From NCBI RefSeq assembly GCF_003710825.1, contig NZ_RHHQ01000007.1, positions 248,001 through 312,000 of the forward strand: DNA of 64,000 nucleotides, written 5' to 3'. Position 1 is the first letter of the stretch, and each line of letters starts with the position of its first letter. The stretch is from Brevibacillus fluminis. Lineage in GTDB: Bacteria > Bacillota > Bacilli > Brevibacillales > Brevibacillaceae. Shown here piece after piece: positions 60,404-64,000 of this stretch. Under the pieces are notes generated by a model. It did no database searches, was not told the origin of the DNA, and worked only from the letters and a program-made list of their open reading frames with translations. The translations under genes and the position numbers were made by a program.

Positions 60404-62380
60404 ATGGCAATGAAAAGCATACGTGCGAAATTATTGCTAATAGTGATTCCCATTTTATTGGTGTCGAATATCGGTTTAATTTGGTTCACATATGACCGTT
60501 CGGCTGCATACCTGGAAGCGAATTTTCGTAAAGACGCAGCGTCCCAGCAGGAAGTGTTGAAGAACAAGATCAATGCGTGGCTGCAAGTCCATTTGGAGCG
60601 ATTGCAAACGATGGCGGGGACGGAAGAAATCACCGGCTTTGATCAAACCAAACAGGAACAATACCTGAAGCTTGAGCAAGGACAACATCCTGAGTACGAG
60701 ATGCTGTTCGTCGCTGCAAAAGACGGATCAGCAATTACATCGTCTGAGGCCCGTGTGAATGTGGCAGAGCGCGCGTATTTTCAAGCGGTCATGAGCGGCA
60801 AACCGTACGCGATCTCTGATCTGCTCATTTCCAAGACAAGCGGCAACCAAATTGTAGTGGTCGCGGCTCCGATCGTGAAAAACGGGTCAACGGTCGGCAT
60901 GGTCGGCTGCACGATTCCGGTCGATACAATGGGCGAATTGGTCGCAAAAGCCAAGCTTGGTGAAAGAGGAACCGCCTTCATGACGCAGGCAGATGGTCTG
61001 ATGATCGCCAATCGCGACAAAGCGACGATCATGAAGCAAAACATTTCGCAGACGGGCGCCACGACGTTAAAAGAAGCGCTGGCCCGCGCCGTCAAAGGCG
61101 AAACAGGGGTTACCGACAACACGTTTAACGGGGAAAACGAACTCATTTTTTATACGACGATTCCGTTGACCGGTTGGGTTTTGTTCATGTCCGCGCCGCT
61201 TTCCGAGGCCACCCAGCAAGTAACCGAGCTGGCACAAATCTCTTTGCTGGCGGCAGCGATCATCTTGGTCATCGCGATCGTAGGGGTTTACGCATTTACG
61301 ACTCGCTTGGTACGTCCGCTGCAAAAAATGAGCGAACTGACGGAAAAAGTCGCACAGGGTGATTTGACGATTCAACTTATGCACCGTTCTCAGGATGAGA
61401 TTGGCCGCCTGAGCAACCACTTCATGGTCATGATCGAAAACATGCGCAATGTGATCGGCAAGATTGGCGGCGCGACCGAGCAAGTGAAGCAATCGTCCGA
61501 ATCGCTCGCCATGATGAGCCAGGAAACGAAGCATGCAGCTGATCAGGTTGCACTGACGATTGGTGAATTGGCAACGGGTACGGCTGAAACAGCGGAATCG
61601 GTGACGGACGCTACTGAAAAAATGAACCGAGCTATTACGACCGTCCAGGAAATCGCCACCTTTGCGGATCGCGTCATGGAGGGGTCGGAGCAAAGCAAGA
61701 AGTCGGCAGCGAACGGCCGCAGCCACGCCGTCGAAGCCATGGCGAAAATGGAAGAGCTGCAAAAGGTCACACAGCAAACGTCGTCCATACTTGAAAAATT
61801 GGACGGGCACTCCAAAGAAATCGGTTCGATCGTCGGCATGATTACAGCCATCGCGCGGCAAACCAACCTGCTCGCATTGAACGCATCCATCGAAGCAGCT
61901 CGTGCAGGCGAACAGGGCAAAGGCTTTGCAGTCGTCGCGGAAGAGGTGCGTAAGCTGGCCAACGAAACCGGCAACTCTGCCGAGCAAATCGCTGACTTGA
62001 TCAGGCAGACCCAGCATGAGAGCCGTCTCGCCGTTGAGTCCGCCACCCATGGGGCGAAGATGATGGCGGAGGGTGCCGCTGTGGTGAAGCAAGCGGGGAC
62101 TGCCTTTGACGACATCGCTGCGAATGTGGATAATGCCGAACAGCAAAACCAGCAAATCCACGCCGCAATCAATGAGCTAATGCAAATGAGCGGGCGCATT
62201 TTGAACGACATGGAAAACATTTCGGCCGTCACGGAGGAAGCATCGGCAGGAGCAGAAGAGGTCAGCGCGTCCAGCCAACAGCAGGCCGCAGGGGCCAACC
62301 AGATCGCCGCAGATGCGCAAACCTTTACGGAGCTCGCAGAAAACCTTCAATCGCTGGTTAAACAGTTCAAAACAGAATAG
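60404..62380 (+). CDS. Methyl-accepting chemotaxis protein
   Basis: 658 residues, AGGAGG 7 bases before the ATG. One membrane helix at about 9-29, an extracytoplasmic dCache-type sensor (about 33-275, with [20 protein letters not shown]), a second helix at about 280-302, HAMP (about 303-355) and a long signalling coiled coil. The hairpin tip, [20 protein letters not shown], is intact. It probably senses a small molecule such as an amine or amino acid; its place before an ethanolamine-type operon makes ethanolamine a candidate. Confidence 0.95.
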   Translation: MAMKSIRAKLLLIVIPILLVSNIGLIWFTYDRSAAYLEANFRKDAASQQEVLKNKINAWLQVHLERLQTMAGTEEITGFDQTKQEQYLKLEQGQHPEYEMLFVAAKDGSAITSSEARVNVAERAYFQAVMSGKPYAISDLLISKTSGNQIVVVAAPIVKNGSTVGMVGCTIPVDTMGELVAKAKLGERGTAFMTQADGLMIANRDKATIMKQNISQTGATTLKEALARAVKGETGVTDNTFNGENELIFYTTIPLTGWVLFMSAPLSEATQQVTELAQISLLAAAIILVIAIVGVYAFTTRLVRPLQKMSELTEKVAQGDLTIQLMHRSQDEIGRLSNHFMVMIENMRNVIGKIGGATEQVKQSSESLAMMSQETKHAADQVALTIGELATGTAETAESVTDATEKMNRAITTVQEIATFADRVMEGSEQSKKSAANGRSHAVEAMAKMEELQKVTQQTSSILEKLDGHSKEIGSIVGMITAIARQTNLLALNASIEAARAGEQGKGFAVVAEEVRKLANETGNSAEQIADLIRQTQHESRLAVESATHGAKMMAEGAAVVKQAGTAFDDIAANVDNAEQQNQQIHAAINELMQMSGRILNDMENISAVTEEASAGAEEVSASSQQQAAGANQIAADAQTFTELAENLQSLVKQFKTE

Positions 62381-62392
62381 TGAAGAAAACAA

Positions 62393-62421
62393 TTGCAATT
62401 CTGACAATTAACTTTTATAGT
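62393..62421 (+). promoter_or_regulatory. Sigma-A promoter upstream of the microcompartment operon
   Basis: TTGCAA at 62393-62398, 17-base spacer, TATAGT at 62416-62421. Transcription would begin near 62428 and meet a terminator at 62449-62495 before eutL. Confidence 0.55.
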
Positions 62422-62448
62422 AAAAGATAAGTAAATACAAACAGGCAA

Positions 62449-62495
62449 AGGTGCCTCGGAGAGCAGGAGTAATTCTGCCACGAGGCACCTTTTTT
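62449..62495 (+). terminator. Leader terminator before eutL
   Basis: AGGTGCCTCG pairs with CGAGGCACCT, with an inner GCAGG/TCTGC hairpin and TTTTTT after it. It may end the chemoreceptor transcript or serve as an attenuator for the operon. The inner loop reads AGTAAT; ANTAR-type loops have A1 and G4, so the match is only partial. Confidence 0.8.
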
Positions 62496-62536
62496 GTTAC
62501 TTCAATTGTCAACGAACGGAAAGCGGAGGTGAAAAA

Positions 62537-63190
62537 ATGGCAAATCAACCGATACGGGCGGTGCCGCTTGCGGTTCGGATCATCCCTAACGTCGATTCCG
62601 GCTTGGCGGAAAAGCTGGAGCTGGCTCCTGAGATCCGCAGCCTAGGCCTGTTGACCTCGACCATCGATGATGTCGGGTATACAGCGATTGACGAAGCGAC
62701 CAAAAAGGCGGCGGTTGAGGTGGTCTATGCCAAATCGTTTTATGCAGGCTCTGGCCATGCCTCTGGGCCATTGTCCGGCGAATTTCTCGGCATCATTGGC
62801 GGCGCGACGCCAGCGGAAGTGACGAGCGGATTGGATGCTGCGATGGCATTGATGGAGAGCGGCGCATGTTTTTACTCCCTCAACGACGAGGGAACCCATG
62901 CGTATTACGCCCACGTCGTGTCGCGCACCGGCACGTATTTGTCCAAGGTGGCGGGAATTCGTGAGGGCGAACCGCTCGCCTATTTGATTGCGCCGCCGCT
63001 TGAAGCCGTTTTTGGGCTCGACGCGGCGTTGAAAGCGGCGGATGTGACGATTCAACAATTTTACGGCCCTCCTACGGAAACGAACTTTGGCGGCGGGTTG
63101 TTGACAGGCAGCCAATCCGCTTGCACAGCTGCCGCTCAGGCTTTTGCGGATGCCGTACGCAGCGTCGCCTCGCAACCAAGGAAGCTGTAG
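62537..63190 (+). CDS. eutL: Microcompartment shell protein EutL
   Basis: 217 residues, GGAGGTG before the ATG. Tandem BMC domains of the EutL type: IRSLGLLTSTIDDVGYTAID and AAVEVVYAKSFYAG in the first, VVSRTGTYLSKVAGI, AYLIAPPLEAVFGLDAALK and FGGGLLTGSQSAC in the second. These closely follow E. coli EutL. It forms pseudohexameric trimers with a gated pore in the shell of the ethanolamine microcompartment. Confidence 0.95.
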   Translation: MANQPIRAVPLAVRIIPNVDSGLAEKLELAPEIRSLGLLTSTIDDVGYTAIDEATKKAAVEVVYAKSFYAGSGHASGPLSGEFLGIIGGATPAEVTSGLDAAMALMESGACFYSLNDEGTHAYYAHVVSRTGTYLSKVAGIREGEPLAYLIAPPLEAVFGLDAALKAADVTIQQFYGPPTETNFGGGLLTGSQSACTAAAQAFADAVRSVASQPRKL

Positions 63191-63205
63191 AGAGGAGATA
63201 GGCCG

Positions 63206-63688
63206 ATGGAAGGAGCAGCCTTTTCGCTTGGCATGATTGAAACGTGGGGCTTCCCGGCGCTCGTGGCCGCCGCCGATGCAGCCGCCAAGGCAGCGGATGT
63301 CAAAATCGTGACGTACCAGGGGGCGGATGCGGGCATCGTGACTGTCTACGTCATTGGCGACGTGTCTTCCGTGCAAGCCGCAGTCGACGCAGGTGCACAA
63401 GCGGCATCTCGAGTGGGCAGACTGCTGCACGTTCATGTGATTGCACGCCCGGATGCAAGCGTGCCGCGCATGATATGGCAGCTGGTGCAAGGCAAGGAGC
63501 AAAAGCAAGAACAATTGGAAGCGGTTACAGAAGGGCTCGAGCATAAATCGGTGTCAGAATTGCGCAAGCTGGCGCGTTCGCTTGCCGATTTTCCGCTAAC
63601 CGGCATTGAGATCAGCACGGCGCGCAAAGAGGAATTGCTTCTGCACCTGCGCGAGCTCGAGGCAAAGCGGGGTGACGAGAAGAAATGA
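63206..63688 (+). CDS. BMC shell protein with C-terminal Rho_N/SAP-like tail (EutK-like layout)
   Basis: 160 residues. Residues 5-90 are a BMC domain (ALGxIE-type start, here SLGMIETWGFPALVAAADAA). A linker of about 25 residues leads to a helical module at about 112-150 (SVSELRKLARSLADFPLTGI, then RKEELLLHLRELEAK) that resembles Rho_N or SAP domains, which bind nucleic acid or protein. E. coli EutK has the same order with a different C-terminal domain. It starts after GAGAGGAGA and overlaps the next gene by four bases. Confidence 0.85.
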   Translation: MEGAAFSLGMIETWGFPALVAAADAAAKAADVKIVTYQGADAGIVTVYVIGDVSSVQAAVDAGAQAASRVGRLLHVHVIARPDASVPRMIWQLVQGKEQKQEQLEAVTEGLEHKSVSELRKLARSLADFPLTGIEISTARKEELLLHLRELEAKRGDEKK

Positions 63689-64000
63689 TGCTGGACCCTG
63701 ATTTGGCATCTGTGCAAGAAGTGCGCAACTGTTTGCAGGAAGCTGCACAGGCGCAAAAGCAGCTGGAAGCGCTCAGTCAAGCTGAGATTGATTCTATCGT
63801 GCGTGCCATGTGCGATGCGGGTTTGCGCGAAGCAGAGAGGTTGGCTGTGCTTGCGGTTGAGGAGACCGGCTTCGGCAATGCGGCTGACAAAAAAGTGAAA
63901 AACGAATTCGCGGCGCGCGACGTATACAACGCGATGAAAGATCTGAAGACGGTCGGGATCATCGGCAAGGATGAAGTGAACAAAGTGTGGGAAGTGGCGC
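63685..64000 (+). CDS. Acetylating aldehyde dehydrogenase, EutE/PduP-like, cut by the window edge
   Basis: The first 105 residues are present, starting MMLDPDLASVQEVRNCL (ATG at 63685 or 63688, overlapping the preceding stop). The N-terminal helix may be a targeting peptide for the microcompartment. SIVRAMCDAGLREAERLAVL and AVEETGFGNAADKKVKNEFA are typical of EutE/PduP, which turns acetaldehyde into acetyl-CoA with NAD inside the shell. The catalytic Cys lies beyond the window. Confidence 0.88.
   Translation, partial: MMLDPDLASVQEVRNCLQEAAQAQKQLEALSQAEIDSIVRAMCDAGLREAERLAVLAVEETGFGNAADKKVKNEFAARDVYNAMKDLKTVGIIGKDEVNKVWEVA

Noticed and set aside
61067..62161. Minus-strand frame of 364 codons
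   Set aside because: Antisense to the signalling coiled coil of the chemoreceptor; Cys/His/Arg-rich shadow.
62449..62495. Canonical ANTAR (EutV) antitermination motif
   Set aside because: Only one hairpin precedes the T tract and the hexaloop AGTAAT lacks the conserved G at position 4.
1..64000. CRISPR array, tRNA or rRNA genes, prophage
   Set aside because: No regularly spaced repeats, no tRNA T-arm and anticodon pattern, no rRNA sequence and no phage structural genes were seen. This was a visual scan, not a program run.

Overview
The window looks like chromosome from a spore-forming, moderately GC-rich member of the Bacillales, most like Brevibacillus or a related Paenibacillaceae genus. 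The reasons are strong AGGAGG-type ribosome binding sites, frequent GTG and TTG starts, a gerAA-gerAB-gerAC germinant receptor operon, and many compact hairpin terminators. The genus is an inference. I saw no rRNA, tRNA, CRISPR array, intact transposase or prophage.

Layout. 1-10.9 kb is a polysaccharide locus: a HEAT-repeat protein (cut by the window edge), a processive family-2 glycosyltransferase, a response regulator, a UDP-sugar dehydrogenase, glmS, a small helical protein, glmU and two exported TIM-barrel-like proteins carrying three copies of one domain. 11-12.6 kb holds an MBL-fold hydrolase and a pentapeptide-repeat protein. 12.6-29.4 kb is the most unusual part. A divergent pair of operons encodes membrane proteins with TPR/SH3-like and zinc-ribbon features on one side. 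On the other side are a vWA protein, a giant tubulin-like GTPase, a second protein that looks like a degenerate tubulin-like paralogue, another membrane vWA protein, a beta-rich protein, a zinc-ribbon TRAFAC-type GTPase and a GAP1-like membrane protein. This is probably a membrane-linked NTPase/cytoskeletal system of the kind predicted to act in biological conflict; its function is not established.

29.5-37 kb holds EamA and MFS exporters, a TrmB-type regulator and a molybdenum-cofactor/formate-dehydrogenase maturation cluster (mobA, fdhD, a DUF2294 gene, moeA, mobB). 37-48.8 kb has a cyclic-nucleotide-domain/SLC13 fusion, a PuuP-like permease, cardiolipin synthase, a WG-repeat/DUF3298 protein behind an ECF-type promoter, and the ger operon. 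49-57.5 kb holds a sigma-54 activator and, behind a near-perfect sigma-54 promoter, CoA-transferase subunits, an amino-acid ABC importer, a thiolase, a ketopantoate-reductase-family enzyme and a VanX-like dipeptidase. 57.5-60.3 kb has a hemerythrin-like protein under an FNR-type box and a BlaI/M56/DUF3105 group with two matching operators. 60.4-64 kb has a chemoreceptor and the start of an ethanolamine-type microcompartment operon (eutL, a BMC protein with a Rho_N/SAP-like tail, and a eutE-like aldehyde dehydrogenase running off the end).

Two families of intergenic repeats are visible. One is a 46-bp core present identically at about 9.1 and 37.05 kb. The other is a long-hairpin element with conserved arms at about 35.1 and 40.03-40.25 kb. 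Several leaders carry promoter/operator/terminator arrangements that predict regulation. All family calls come from reading motifs; no database search was run.
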